Part shown: piece after piece, positions 54,939-63,714 of the stretch
How positions within the stretch are numbered: the first letter of the stretch is position 1
Layout of the letters: the number at the start of each line of letters is the position of its first letter
Source of the DNA: Shinella lacus
Lineage (GTDB): Bacteria > Pseudomonadota > Alphaproteobacteria > Rhizobiales > Rhizobiaceae
Length of the DNA stretch: 64,000 nucleotides
Direction of reading: 5' to 3'
Assembly (NCBI RefSeq): GCF_010994755.1
Contig: NZ_WHSB02000001.1
Span: 917,423 to 981,422 of the forward strand
Notes under the pieces: generated by a model
Told to the model about the DNA's origin: nothing
The model's database searches: none
What the model saw: only the letters and a program-made list of their open reading frames with translations
Made by a program: the position numbers and the translations under genes

Positions 54939-55675
54939 GCCAGCGCTCCATGGCCGAGCGTGCCGGTGACGTGCGGGAAGACCGCCTCATAGGCCTCACC
55001 ATAGGTGACCTTGTAGTCGGAGTTGCGCGCGGCCTGCACACCGCGCTGCAGGGCCACGCGGGTATAATATTCCCAAAGATGTTCCTGGCCCTCCATGCAC
55101 TTGATCGCGGCCAACTTCTTCTCCCAGACGTCAGTGATGTCGAGAAGGAAATTGGGCTTCCAGTTGCATTGTTCCGGCTGGTGCGGCTCGAAGAGGTAAA
55201 CCGGTGGAGCACCGAGCACGGGCACATCCGGTCGGTGGCCATGCGCCTGCGCGATGACCCGTGCATGCTGCGCGAACTCGGTCGCCATCGGGTGGTCGAA
55301 GTTGTAGGGGTCTTGGCGGGAATGGGTCAGCATGAATTCCGGGCGGATCTCGCGATAGAGATCGACCAGCCGGTCAAATGCCTCCGACGTGATCTGCATG
55401 GGATAGTCGCCCAGATCGTAGAACTGGATGTCGTGGACGCCGAGGGCCCTGGCGGCGTTTTCTGCCTCGCGCTTGCGGTCAGCCTTCACGGCCTCCAACG
55501 TCATGCCGGGCTTACGCCACAGCTTGGCGGATTCGCCGCGTTCGCCGAACGACAGACATACGACGGTGACGTTGTAACCCTGCTTTGCGTGGGCCGCGAT
55601 CGCGCCGCCAGCCCTCCAGACGAAGTCGGCGGAATGGGCGCTGACAACGAGTCCGGTTTTCTGATGCATAATCAT
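54935..55675 (-). CDS. galB: 4-oxalomesaconate hydratase, GalB-like (PIG-L/LmbE family)
   Basis: A 246-residue zinc protein of the PIG-L family. Metal ligands are visible in [13 protein letters not shown] (a HSAD variant of the HPDD motif, as in GalB of Pseudomonas putida) and in [14 protein letters not shown]. It hydrates 4-oxalomesaconate to 4-carboxy-4-hydroxy-2-oxoadipate. It is the first gene of the operon, divergent from a LysR gene with 105 bases between. PIG-L proteins also include deacetylases, but the neighbours favour GalB. Confidence 0.82.
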   Translation of the reverse strand: MIMHQKTGLVVSAHSADFVWRAGGAIAAHAKQGYNVTVVCLSFGERGESAKLWRKPGMTLEAVKADRKREAENAARALGVHDIQFYDLGDYPMQITSEAFDRLVDLYREIRPEFMLTHSRQDPYNFDHPMATEFAQHARVIAQAHGHRPDVPVLGAPPVYLFEPHQPEQCNWKPNFLLDITDVWEKKLAAIKCMEGQEHLWEYYTRVALQRGVQAARNSDYKVTYGEAYEAVFPHVTGTLGHGALA

Positions 55676-55780
55676 GCTCCTCCATTTTCGAGGGTCACAC
55701 TCGCACCGATCGGGTTCCCGGCGCTAATACGAAAGCCGTTGCTTGTTATAGTTTTTTGCGAATCAGCTTACGATACCAGC

Positions 55781-57004
55781 ATGATCACGACCGACCTCAA
55801 TCTTCGCCACCTGCGCGCCTTCATGCAGGTCTGCGAGACGGGCAGCCTCAACCGGGCGGCCGCGGAGCTGAATGTTTCGCAGCCCTCTATCTCTGTGGCG
55901 CTGGCTGGAATCGAAATGCGTTTCGGCGCGAAGCTTCTCGCCCGCTATGCCGCTGGCAGCCAGCCGACAACCGCCGGCGAAGTGCTCCTGGCGCGCTTGC
56001 GGCGCATGGAGGAACAGTTCGCCTCTGCGCTCGGCCAGGCGCTAGGTGCCAGTTCGCAGCGCGACCCCGCGCTGATCTCCAAGACCCTCGCCCGCATCAG
56101 CTTTCGCCAGATCGAGGCGCTGATCGCGCTCGCCGGCAGCGGCTCGATCGCCGAGGCGGCACGCGCCGGCGGCAGCTCAGCAGCGGCGCTGCACAGAACG
56201 CTCCACGAATTACAGGCCAATGTCGGAAAAGCGATTCTGGTTCGCAGCCCAAGCGGCGTGGCGCCGAACACTCTCGGTCGCCGCCTCGCCATGCGTTGGC
56301 AGGTCGCTCTCACCGAGCTGGAACAAGCGGGCGACGAGCTGAAGGAACTGGAAGGCCGCATGGAGGGAAGGATCAAGATCGCGAGCCTGCCGCTTGCCCG
56401 CACTTTGCTCTTGGCTCGCGCAATCAATCCGCTTTTGGCGGCCCATCCAAATGCCCGGATCGAAGTAATGGATGGTTCTTACGAACTGTTGTCCCAGCAG
56501 TTGCGTGTCGGGGCGAGCGATATTCTCATAGGTGCACTGCGCTCGGGTAGCGATCTGGCGGGCTTGCGAACGGAAGGGTTGTTCGACGATCCCTATGCGA
56601 TCGTCGGTCGGGCGGGGCACCCGCTTCTTTCGCACCGCAGAGGCGCATCGCTCGATGACCTCGCGCGGCAGGAATGGGTAGCTCAGCGGCCGGGAACTCC
56701 CATTCGCGCCGCCTTCGACACCCTGTTCGAGAAATGCCCCACTTCGCCCCGCGCCAGCATCGAGACGAGCTCGCTCATCCTTACCCGCGCCATCATCCTG
56801 GAAAGCGACCGCCTGTCGATGCTTTCCCGCCGTCAGATCGCCATCGAGGAACGCGAAGGCCTGTTGACCTGTGTGGCCGTTGCGCAGGATGTGCGTGAGC
56901 GTCTCGGCACGCGCACCATCGGCATCACAGTACGCGAAAACTGGCTGCCGAGCAGGCTACAATCCACTTTCCTTGATCACATCCGCATGGCAGCGTCGCC
57001 CTAG
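55781..57004 (+). CDS. LysR-family regulator with two N-terminal helix-turn-helix segments
   Basis: A 407-residue protein, about 100 residues longer than usual LysR members. Residues 5-70 form a normal LysR winged helix (LRHLRAFMQVCETGSLNRAA). A second similar segment lies at about residues 105-170 (FRQIEALIALAGSGSIAEAA, then ALHRTLHELQANVG). The effector domain follows. The ATG at 55781 gives the full first helix. It is divergent from the GalB-like gene and is the likely regulator of the operon. Confidence 0.87.
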   Translation: MITTDLNLRHLRAFMQVCETGSLNRAAAELNVSQPSISVALAGIEMRFGAKLLARYAAGSQPTTAGEVLLARLRRMEEQFASALGQALGASSQRDPALISKTLARISFRQIEALIALAGSGSIAEAARAGGSSAAALHRTLHELQANVGKAILVRSPSGVAPNTLGRRLAMRWQVALTELEQAGDELKELEGRMEGRIKIASLPLARTLLLARAINPLLAAHPNARIEVMDGSYELLSQQLRVGASDILIGALRSGSDLAGLRTEGLFDDPYAIVGRAGHPLLSHRRGASLDDLARQEWVAQRPGTPIRAAFDTLFEKCPTSPRASIETSSLILTRAIILESDRLSMLSRRQIAIEEREGLLTCVAVAQDVRERLGTRTIGITVRENWLPSRLQSTFLDHIRMAASP

Positions 57005-57121
57005 AACGCTGCCATGCTTTCCTGGCTCGATCGCGAATGCCAACGGGGCCTAACGACGAGTGCCGGTCTTCACCCTACGACTTAATTACCTAACCGGCCT
57101 GGTCACAAGACAGTACGAGTA

Positions 57122-58237
57122 CTACTTACCTGCGGCCTGCGCGGCGTACATATAGCTGTCATAGCTGTATTCTGCGACGCGGAACCACTCGAACGATTCG
57201 TCGCGGAACTTCTTCCAGCTCGGATAGATCTTCGCCCAGGCCGGGTGCTTCTCGCTATATTCGGCATAGAGCTCGAAGGTCGCCTTGTAGGCGGCGTCCA
57301 TCACGTCGCGCGGCATCGGGCGAAGGTTGACGCCCTTGCCGACCAGCGAGCGGATCGCGGTCGTGTTCTTCACGTCGTAGAGCGCCTGCATGTTGATGTT
57401 GGCAGCCTTGCAGGCGGTGTCGAGCGCGACCTTGTAGGCTTCCGGCAGTGCCTCGTACTGGGCCTTGTTGATGAAGAAGTGGATCGTCAAACCGCCTTCC
57501 CAATAGGCAGGGTAATAGTAGTAGGGAGCGATCTGGTAGAAGCCGAGGCGTTCGTCGTCATAGGGACCGACCCATTCGGCGGCATCGATCGTGCCGCGTT
57601 CGAGCGCCGGGTAGATGTCACCGCCCGGAAGCTGCTGCGGCACGACGCCGAGGCGCGACATGACTTCGCCAGCGACACCTGCAATGCGCATCTTGATGCC
57701 CTTCAGGTCGTCGAGCGACTTGATTTCATTGCGAAACCAGCCGCCCATCTGCGCGCCTGTGCCGCCGCCCGGCTTGCCGACGATGCCGTATTCCGACAGG
57801 AATTCGTCATAGAGCTCGTTGCCGCCGCCATGGTAGAGCCAGGCATTCTGCTGGCGGGCATTGAGGCCGAAGGGGATGGTTGAGCCGATCGCGAAGGTCG
57901 GGTTCTTGCCGGTAAAATAGTAGCCGCAGGTATGGGCGATTTCCACGGTGTTGCTCTGCACCGCATCTATCGCCTGCGGGCCTGGCACCAGTTCTCCGGC
58001 CTGGAAGACCTGGATCTGGAACTTGCCCTCGGTAATCTTCGACAGCGCTTCCGCCATGACGACCGCGCCGCCATAGATTGTGTCGAGGTTGTTCGGGAAG
58101 CCAGATGTCAGGCGCCATTTCAGGGTCGGCAGTTCCTGGGCGATTGCGGGTGCCGCGAGCGATGCGCCGGCGACCGCTGCGGCGCCGCCGAGCGCGCCCT
58201 TGGTCAGAAAGTTGCGGCGGTTCAGAATGTCAGTCAT
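57122..58237 (-). CDS. TRAP transporter solute-binding protein, DctP family (TakP-like)
   Basis: A 371-residue binding protein with a twin-arginine-type leader (RRNFLTKGALGGAA) and the DctP fold. The arginine and neighbouring residues of the MRIAGVAGEVMSRLG segment, plus GTIDAAEWVGPYDD, match TakP-type proteins that bind 2-oxo acids such as pyruvate. It is the third gene of the TRAP operon in transcription order? It lies downstream of the DctM gene on the minus strand, so the order is DctQ, DctM, DctP. Confidence 0.87.
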   Translation of the reverse strand: MTDILNRRNFLTKGALGGAAAVAGASLAAPAIAQELPTLKWRLTSGFPNNLDTIYGGAVVMAEALSKITEGKFQIQVFQAGELVPGPQAIDAVQSNTVEIAHTCGYYFTGKNPTFAIGSTIPFGLNARQQNAWLYHGGGNELYDEFLSEYGIVGKPGGGTGAQMGGWFRNEIKSLDDLKGIKMRIAGVAGEVMSRLGVVPQQLPGGDIYPALERGTIDAAEWVGPYDDERLGFYQIAPYYYYPAYWEGGLTIHFFINKAQYEALPEAYKVALDTACKAANINMQALYDVKNTTAIRSLVGKGVNLRPMPRDVMDAAYKATFELYAEYSEKHPAWAKIYPSWKKFRDESFEWFRVAEYSYDSYMYAAQAAGK

Positions 58238-58303
58238 CGTTTCCTCCTCAGGTGGCTGCGTGGACCGGCCGGCACGGATGTCCGATCGGACCGTTGGTTT
58301 GGG

Positions 58304-59875
58304 TTAGTTGGACTGGGCAGGCTGGCCGAAGCTTGGCTGCGGCGAACCGAATTCGGGCGTCTCCGTTCCGAAGGACGGCGTCGAACTGTCGTCGGACGAT
58401 TCGGGTGCACCGAAAGGCTGTGTCGGCGTTCCGAACGGGTTTTCACCCTCGGCGCCCGGCATCGGCACGTTGAGCTGGATGGTTGCCGGGTCGACCGCGG
58501 TCGCGCCGGACTTGTAGTGGGTGACGAGGCCCGGGAACGCCACGACGACAGCGACCATGAACAGCTGGATTCCGAGGAACGGCAGCGCGCCCATGTAGAT
58601 CTGGCCCGAGGTCACCGGCTGGATCGTCGTCCCGGTCACCCTGTCCTTATAGGCCCGGTTGGGTGCGACGGAGCGCAGGTAGAACAACGAGAAGCCGAAG
58701 GGCGGATGCATGAACGAGGTCTGCATGTTGATCGCCAGCATCACGCCGAACCAGATGAGGTCAATGCCGAGCGCATCGGCAACCGGCGCCAGAAGCGGGA
58801 TGATGATGAAGGCCAGCTCGAAATAATCGAGGAAGAAGGCAAGGAAGAAGACCAGCAAGTTGGCGACGATGAGGAAACCAATTTCCCCGCCAGGGATCGA
58901 GGTCATCAGATGCTCGACCCAGATATGGCCGTCGACGCCGTAAAAGGTCAGCGAGAAGACGCGAGCGCCGAGCAAGATAAAGATGACGAAGGACGAGAGT
59001 TTTGCGGTGGCGTAGAGCGCCGACTTCATCATCGATAGGTCGAGACGCCGGTTGCCCGCAGCCAGAATGAGTGCGCCAACCGCCCCCATCGCGCCGCCTT
59101 CTGTGGGTGTCGCAACGCCGATGAAGATCGTGCCGAGCACGAGGAATATCAGCACGAGCGGCGGCACGAGCGACGTGACCACCTTGCGGGCGAGCTTCCA
59201 GCCGCGCAGCGTGCGGGCCTCCGGCGGCAGCGCCGGGACGCTGGCGGGGTGCAGGTAGGACATGAGAATAATATAGCCGGCATAGATCCCGACGAGCAGC
59301 AGGCCGGGCACCAGCGCGCCCCTGTACATGTCGCCGACTGAGCGGCCGAGCTGGTCAGCAAGGATGATCAGCACGAGGCTCGGCGGGATGATCTGTGCGA
59401 GCGTTCCCGACGCCGCGATCGTCCCGGCCGCTACGCGCCGGTCATAGCCATAGCGCAGCATGATCGGCAGTGAGATCAGGCCCATAGAGATGACCGAGGC
59501 CGCGACAACGCCGGTGGTGGCTGCGAGAATGGCGCCAACAAAGATGACCGCGAAGGCAAGACCGCCACGGATCGGGCCGAAGAGCTGGCCGATCGTATCG
59601 AGCAGATCCTCGGCCATGCCACTTCGTTCGAGGATCAATCCCATGAAGGTGAAGAAGGGAATTGCGAGCAGCGTTTCGTTCGACATCTGCCCGAAGATGC
59701 GGTCGGGCACGGCGCCGAAGAGGTTGATCGGCAGAAGGCCCATTTCGATGCCGATGAAGCCGAAGACGAAGCCGACGAAGGCGAGTGCGAAAGCGACAGG
59801 ATAACCCATCAGCAGCACGACGATCAGCGACAGAAACATGATGGGCGCGAGATTTTCCGCGAAGAAAGCAAACAT
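58304..59875 (-). CDS. TRAP transporter large permease (DctM-like) with FG-rich tail
   Basis: A 523-residue membrane protein with about 12 to 13 helices and the DctM pattern (GAILAATTGVVAASVISMG). The last 55 residues after the final helix are hydrophilic and contain five FG dipeptides in a proline/serine-rich context (PFGTP, PFGAP, SFGTE, EFGSP, SFGQP). Such a tail is not part of the normal family. It follows the DctQ gene by 18 bases. Confidence 0.9.
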   Translation of the reverse strand: MFAFFAENLAPIMFLSLIVVLLMGYPVAFALAFVGFVFGFIGIEMGLLPINLFGAVPDRIFGQMSNETLLAIPFFTFMGLILERSGMAEDLLDTIGQLFGPIRGGLAFAVIFVGAILAATTGVVAASVISMGLISLPIMLRYGYDRRVAAGTIAASGTLAQIIPPSLVLIILADQLGRSVGDMYRGALVPGLLLVGIYAGYIILMSYLHPASVPALPPEARTLRGWKLARKVVTSLVPPLVLIFLVLGTIFIGVATPTEGGAMGAVGALILAAGNRRLDLSMMKSALYATAKLSSFVIFILLGARVFSLTFYGVDGHIWVEHLMTSIPGGEIGFLIVANLLVFFLAFFLDYFELAFIIIPLLAPVADALGIDLIWFGVMLAINMQTSFMHPPFGFSLFYLRSVAPNRAYKDRVTGTTIQPVTSGQIYMGALPFLGIQLFMVAVVVAFPGLVTHYKSGATAVDPATIQLNVPMPGAEGENPFGTPTQPFGAPESSDDSSTPSFGTETPEFGSPQPSFGQPAQSN

Positions 59876-59893
59876 GGGATCAGGTTCCTGGCG

Positions 59894-60442
59894 TTAGAGC
59901 GTCTGGGCTTCAGCGTCAGCAAGTGCCGTCGCGTCGGGCATGTCGCCCCGCAGGATCGCGATGCGCTTGATGAGCTCGGAGACGCCTTGCAGCGTCAGCA
60001 GGCCGAAGCCGATGGGGATCAGCGCCCAGACCGGCCAGAGAAGCAGCCCGCCGGTGTTGTTCGACACCTCGCCACTCAGGAACTTCGACACCACTATCGG
60101 CCAAGAGAGGTAGATCGTGATCAGGCAGAAGGGGAACAGAAAGAAGATCGTACCGAGGATCTCCACCCAGAGCTGGGCTTTCCGCGGCATGTGGCCATAG
60201 ACGAGATCGACCTTCACATGCTCGCTGCTGAGCAGCGTGTAAGCGGCGGCAATCAGGAAGACGGCGGAAAAGAGGTACCACTGCGCTTCCAGCCACGCGT
60301 TGGAGCTCAGGTTAAAGAGCTTGCGCGTGACGGCGTTGATAGCACTGATCAGCACCGCGGCGAGCAACAACCACGACACCGATTTACCAATAAAGGTGTT
60401 GAGCGCGTCGATGGCGCGCGACAGCGACAAAAGGCCGGACAT
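59894..60442 (-). CDS. TRAP transporter small permease (DctQ-like)
   Basis: A 182-residue protein with four membrane helices and the conserved EAQWYLFSAVFLIAAAYTL region. The ATG at 60442 (MSGLLSL) follows GGAGG at eight bases and is preferred to an in-frame start eight codons upstream. It is the first gene of the TRAP operon. Confidence 0.88.
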   Translation of the reverse strand: MSGLLSLSRAIDALNTFIGKSVSWLLLAAVLISAINAVTRKLFNLSSNAWLEAQWYLFSAVFLIAAAYTLLSSEHVKVDLVYGHMPRKAQLWVEILGTIFFLFPFCLITIYLSWPIVVSKFLSGEVSNNTGGLLLWPVWALIPIGFGLLTLQGVSELIKRIAILRGDMPDATALADAEAQTL

Positions 60443-60542
60443 GATGAATTCCTCCCCAGCCGGCACCTCTTTGCCGACCGTCGCGGAAGTCGTATGGCGT
60501 CCTTATTGGGGGAACAAGACGGGCGGGATCGCCAAATAAAAC

Positions 60543-60566
60543 CGCCTACCCAGTAGTGGGTAGGCG
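60543..60566 (-). terminator. Rho-independent terminator of the two-component operon
   Basis: CGCCTACCCA pairs perfectly with TGGGTAGGCG over a four-base loop. On the minus strand the stem is followed by GGTTTTATTT. It lies just after the response regulator stop at 60573, between that operon and the TRAP operon. Confidence 0.75.
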
Positions 60567-60572
60567 CAGATC

Positions 60573-61217
60573 TCAGCCGTCGGACAGACTAAAACCATTG
60601 TCGATCGCATAGCGAATGAGGCCGGCGGTCGTTGAAATTCCAAGCTTCTTCTTGATGTTCTTGCGATGTGTTTCGACCGTGGCCTCTGAAAGCGAAAGCG
60701 ATTGGGCGATGTCGCGGTTGCTCTTTCCAGATGCCAGCAGCATCAGCACGTCATGCTCGCGGGTGGTGAGCGGGTTGGCGGGTTCGCTCGGTCGGCGCTC
60801 GAGGAGAACATCGGAAACGCCGGACGAGAAATAGGTCCGCCCTGCCGCGACGGTCTCGATCGCCGTGACGATCTCGTCGGTCGAGACGTCCTTGAGGATG
60901 TAGCCGGAGGCGCCATGCAGGACGGAGGCCGAGATATATTCGCGGCTGTCATGCATGGAGAGCATCACGATGCGACAATGCGGCAACTTCACCTTGAACA
61001 ATTCGATGGCGTCGATGCCGCTGAGCTTCGGCATGTTGATATCGATGAGCACCACCGCCGGATTGGTCTTCACCGCGACCTCCAGCCCGGTCAGCGCCAA
61101 TCCCGCCGTGCCGACCACCTCTATATGCGGAAAAGTTTCGAGCACGGCGCGCAGGCCGTCGAGAACCAGCGGGTGGTTGTCGATGAGCACGACCTTGATC
61201 GGCTTGGCCTCGCTCAC
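60573..61217 (-). CDS. LuxR-family (NarL/FixJ) response regulator
   Basis: A 214-residue regulator with a receiver domain (phospho-acceptor in VVLIDINMPKLSG) and a C-terminal LuxR helix-turn-helix (SNRDIAQSLSLSEATVETHR). Its start overlaps the stop of the sensor kinase gene by four bases. The pair is transcribed toward the TRAP transporter and probably controls it. Confidence 0.9.
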   Translation of the reverse strand: MSEAKPIKVVLIDNHPLVLDGLRAVLETFPHIEVVGTAGLALTGLEVAVKTNPAVVLIDINMPKLSGIDAIELFKVKLPHCRIVMLSMHDSREYISASVLHGASGYILKDVSTDEIVTAIETVAAGRTYFSSGVSDVLLERRPSEPANPLTTREHDVLMLLASGKSNRDIAQSLSLSEATVETHRKNIKKKLGISTTAGLIRYAIDNGFSLSDG

Positions 61218-62605
61218 GCGGCTTCAGCCCGTTTATCCGCATCCGCATTTGCCGAGAGCGGCAGCATGGCGGTCAATACGGTACCCTCTGATGTACTCTT
61301 GACCAACAGCACGCCGCCGAAATGCGCCATGCGCTCCTGCATGTTGCGCAGGCCGAGGCCGTTCTGGTGCCCGTCCCTGGTCCTGCCCACACTGTCCTCA
61401 AAGCCGTTTCCATCGTCGGTGACTGTCATACGCGCTCGGCCGCGGGCGTTCCAGAGCCTGATCTGCACGTCGCGGGCACCGGAATGACGTTCTATATTGT
61501 TCAAGGCTTCCTGCGCCACCCGGTAGAGCGCGGTGCTCGCCTCGGGCTTCAGCCTGTCCTTGCCAGGATCGGCTTCCAGCACGGTACGAATACCCGTTCG
61601 TTCGGAAAAATGGCTGCTGAGGGCCGTTAGCGCAGCGGTAAGACCAAGGTCGTCCAGTGCGGGTGGCCGCAGGTCGTGCGACAGCCGGCGAACCTCCTTG
61701 ATCGCGCCGTTGAGTGCGTCCACCCCCTTTTCGATGGCGCTGGAGGCGTCGTCGGTGTGGTTGCGGACCTTACGGCTGGCAAGGTCGATGGCATAGCGCA
61801 CGCCGACAAGGTTTTGCGATATGCCGTCGTGCAGTTCCCGGGCGAGCCGCGTGCGCTCCTCTTCCTGGGTGTTGATGATGCGTTGCGTCAAGGCTTTCAG
61901 CTTGCCGTCCGCCAAGCGCCGCTCACGCAGTGTGACGAGCATGCAGGTGGCAAAGACCACCATCACGGCAGGCACGGCGATGAGTGCGACGACCAGAAAG
62001 GTATGGCCGATCTTTTCCCGCAGGTCGGCCTTCGCCGCCGCCGTCTGGGCGAAAACATCATCAAGATAGACGCCTGTTCCCAGCATCCACTGCCACTTAT
62101 CAAGACCCATTGCGAAGGACAGCTTGTCGGCCATTGTCCCGGACGAGGGCTTTTCCCACTTGTACTGATAGAGCCCGCCGCCTTCCTTCGCCTTCTGGAT
62201 CAGATTGGCAATCACCTGGTTGCCGTCGGGGTCGGTCAGGTCCATCCAATTGTGCCCCGGCCGAAAGGTCTGGCGCGGGTGGACGACGTTGTTACCATCG
62301 TAGTCATAGACGAAGAAATAACCGTCTTTGCCGTAATCGAGCGACGTTAGAATGCCACGAACGCGATCCTTAGCCTCTTCGTCATTGGCATCCGCCGAAG
62401 CATAGACCTCCTCGATCGCCGAGCGGGCAAGGTTGGTAAGGTTTAGCAGTTCGGTCTCTTTCGCCTTCAGCATATTGCGTTCGAACGTGTCGATGCTGCT
62501 CTGGGCAAGGCTCGTCGCCTGCCAAGTGATGAAGGCAGTAATGGTGAGGATCGCGATGACGAGCGGCACTACCGCAAGCGCGACGATCTGGTGACGAAGG
62601 TTCAC
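61214..62605 (-). CDS. Membrane histidine kinase with Cache sensor and HisKA_3 domain
   Basis: A 463-residue NarX/DegS-type kinase. A first membrane helix (residues 8-30) is followed by a periplasmic single Cache domain (TSLDYGKDGYFFVYDYDG) and a second helix near residue 205. The phospho-acceptor segment is RTRLARELHDGISQNL, and the ATP-binding domain has DDGNGF and GLGLRNMQER. The GTG at 62605 follows GGAGGG; an ATG six codons upstream overlaps that signal. Cache domains bind small carboxylates, which agrees with a TRAP transporter for oxo acids. Confidence 0.88.
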   Translation of the reverse strand: MNLRHQIVALAVVPLVIAILTITAFITWQATSLAQSSIDTFERNMLKAKETELLNLTNLARSAIEEVYASADANDEEAKDRVRGILTSLDYGKDGYFFVYDYDGNNVVHPRQTFRPGHNWMDLTDPDGNQVIANLIQKAKEGGGLYQYKWEKPSSGTMADKLSFAMGLDKWQWMLGTGVYLDDVFAQTAAAKADLREKIGHTFLVVALIAVPAVMVVFATCMLVTLRERRLADGKLKALTQRIINTQEEERTRLARELHDGISQNLVGVRYAIDLASRKVRNHTDDASSAIEKGVDALNGAIKEVRRLSHDLRPPALDDLGLTAALTALSSHFSERTGIRTVLEADPGKDRLKPEASTALYRVAQEALNNIERHSGARDVQIRLWNARGRARMTVTDDGNGFEDSVGRTRDGHQNGLGLRNMQERMAHFGGVLLVKSTSEGTVLTAMLPLSANADADKRAEAA

Positions 62606-62784
62606 AGCACCCTCCAAATGCAATTTTTAGAATGCAAAGCTAAAGCGAGCCAAGGCTTCACGCCAGTCCCTCGTCTGATGTAGCAGAACGGGCCTTGGAA
62701 AAACTTGGATGCATGACAATCTTGCGTTCTGGCTCTTTAGTGGCATCGAACCACCGACAGCTAATTTAACCGCCTGATAAAGCG

Positions 62785-63714
62785 CTAGGTCGAAAGAAAC
62801 GGGCCAGTGCAGAACTTCGGCGGCGTCCTGCCGGCCTTGCGGTAGGCGGCGATGACGGTGTTGGCCATCAGCATGGCGATGGTCATCGGGCCGACGCCGC
62901 CCGGGACCGGGGTGATGGCGCCGGCGACCTTGGCGCATTCCTCGAAGGCGACGTCGCCGACCATGCGCGACTTGCCCTCGCCCTTCTCCGGTGCGGCAAT
63001 GCGGTTGATGCCGACGTCGATGACGGTGGCGCCCGGCTTCACCCAGTCGGCCTTCACCATTTCCGGGCGGCCGACGGCGGCGACCAGGATATCGGCATTG
63101 CGGCAGACCGCAGCGAGGTCCTTGGTGCGCGAATGGGCGGTGGTCACCGTCGCGTTGGCTGCGAGCAGCAGGGCCGACATCGGCTTGCCGAACAGGTTCG
63201 AGCGGCCGATCACCACGGCATTGAGGCCGGAGAGATCGCTGCCGTGCGTGCGGCGCACGAAGACCATGGCGCCGGCCGGCGTGCAGGAGACGAGACCGCC
63301 ATCGAGATCGCCGGTTGCGAGCTTGCCGGCATTGACGACATGCAAGCCGTCGACGTCCTTCTCCGGCCTGATCGACTGGATGATCGGCTCGGAATTCAGG
63401 TGCTTGGGCAGCGGCAGCTGCACGAGGATGCCGTGAACGCTTTCGTCGGCGTTCAGCGTCTCGACGAGGCGGGCGAGCTCTTCCTGCGTCGTCTCCTCCG
63501 GCAGCGTGTGCTGGATGGAGGTGAAGCCGCATTCCTTGGCCATGCGGCTCTTGGAGGAGACATAGGCGTGGCTGGCCGGATCGTCGCCGACGATGACAAC
63601 GGCGAGGCCAGGTTTTACGCCGGCATCCTTCTCCAGGGCGGCGGTCGCCGACTGCACGCTCTCAATCACGGAAGCGGCAACCTGCTTCCCATCGACGATC
63701 TCGACCACGGTCAC
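62785..63714 (-). CDS. folD: FolD, methylene-tetrahydrofolate dehydrogenase/cyclohydrolase
   Basis: A 309-residue bifunctional enzyme that interconverts methylene-, methenyl- and formyl-tetrahydrofolate. Motifs include the catalytic Y-x3-K in [13 protein letters not shown], the folate segment VQLPLPKHL, the NADP site [12 protein letters not shown] and the C-terminal [11 protein letters not shown]. The GTG start overlaps the purU stop by four bases (GTGA), so the two are coupled. The 161 bases upstream of the sensor kinase that follow it show no gene. Confidence 0.95.
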   Translation of the reverse strand: MTVVEIVDGKQVAASVIESVQSATAALEKDAGVKPGLAVVIVGDDPASHAYVSSKSRMAKECGFTSIQHTLPEETTQEELARLVETLNADESVHGILVQLPLPKHLNSEPIIQSIRPEKDVDGLHVVNAGKLATGDLDGGLVSCTPAGAMVFVRRTHGSDLSGLNAVVIGRSNLFGKPMSALLLAANATVTTAHSRTKDLAAVCRNADILVAAVGRPEMVKADWVKPGATVIDVGINRIAAPEKGEGKSRMVGDVAFEECAKVAGAITPVPGGVGPMTIAMLMANTVIAAYRKAGRTPPKFCTGPFLST

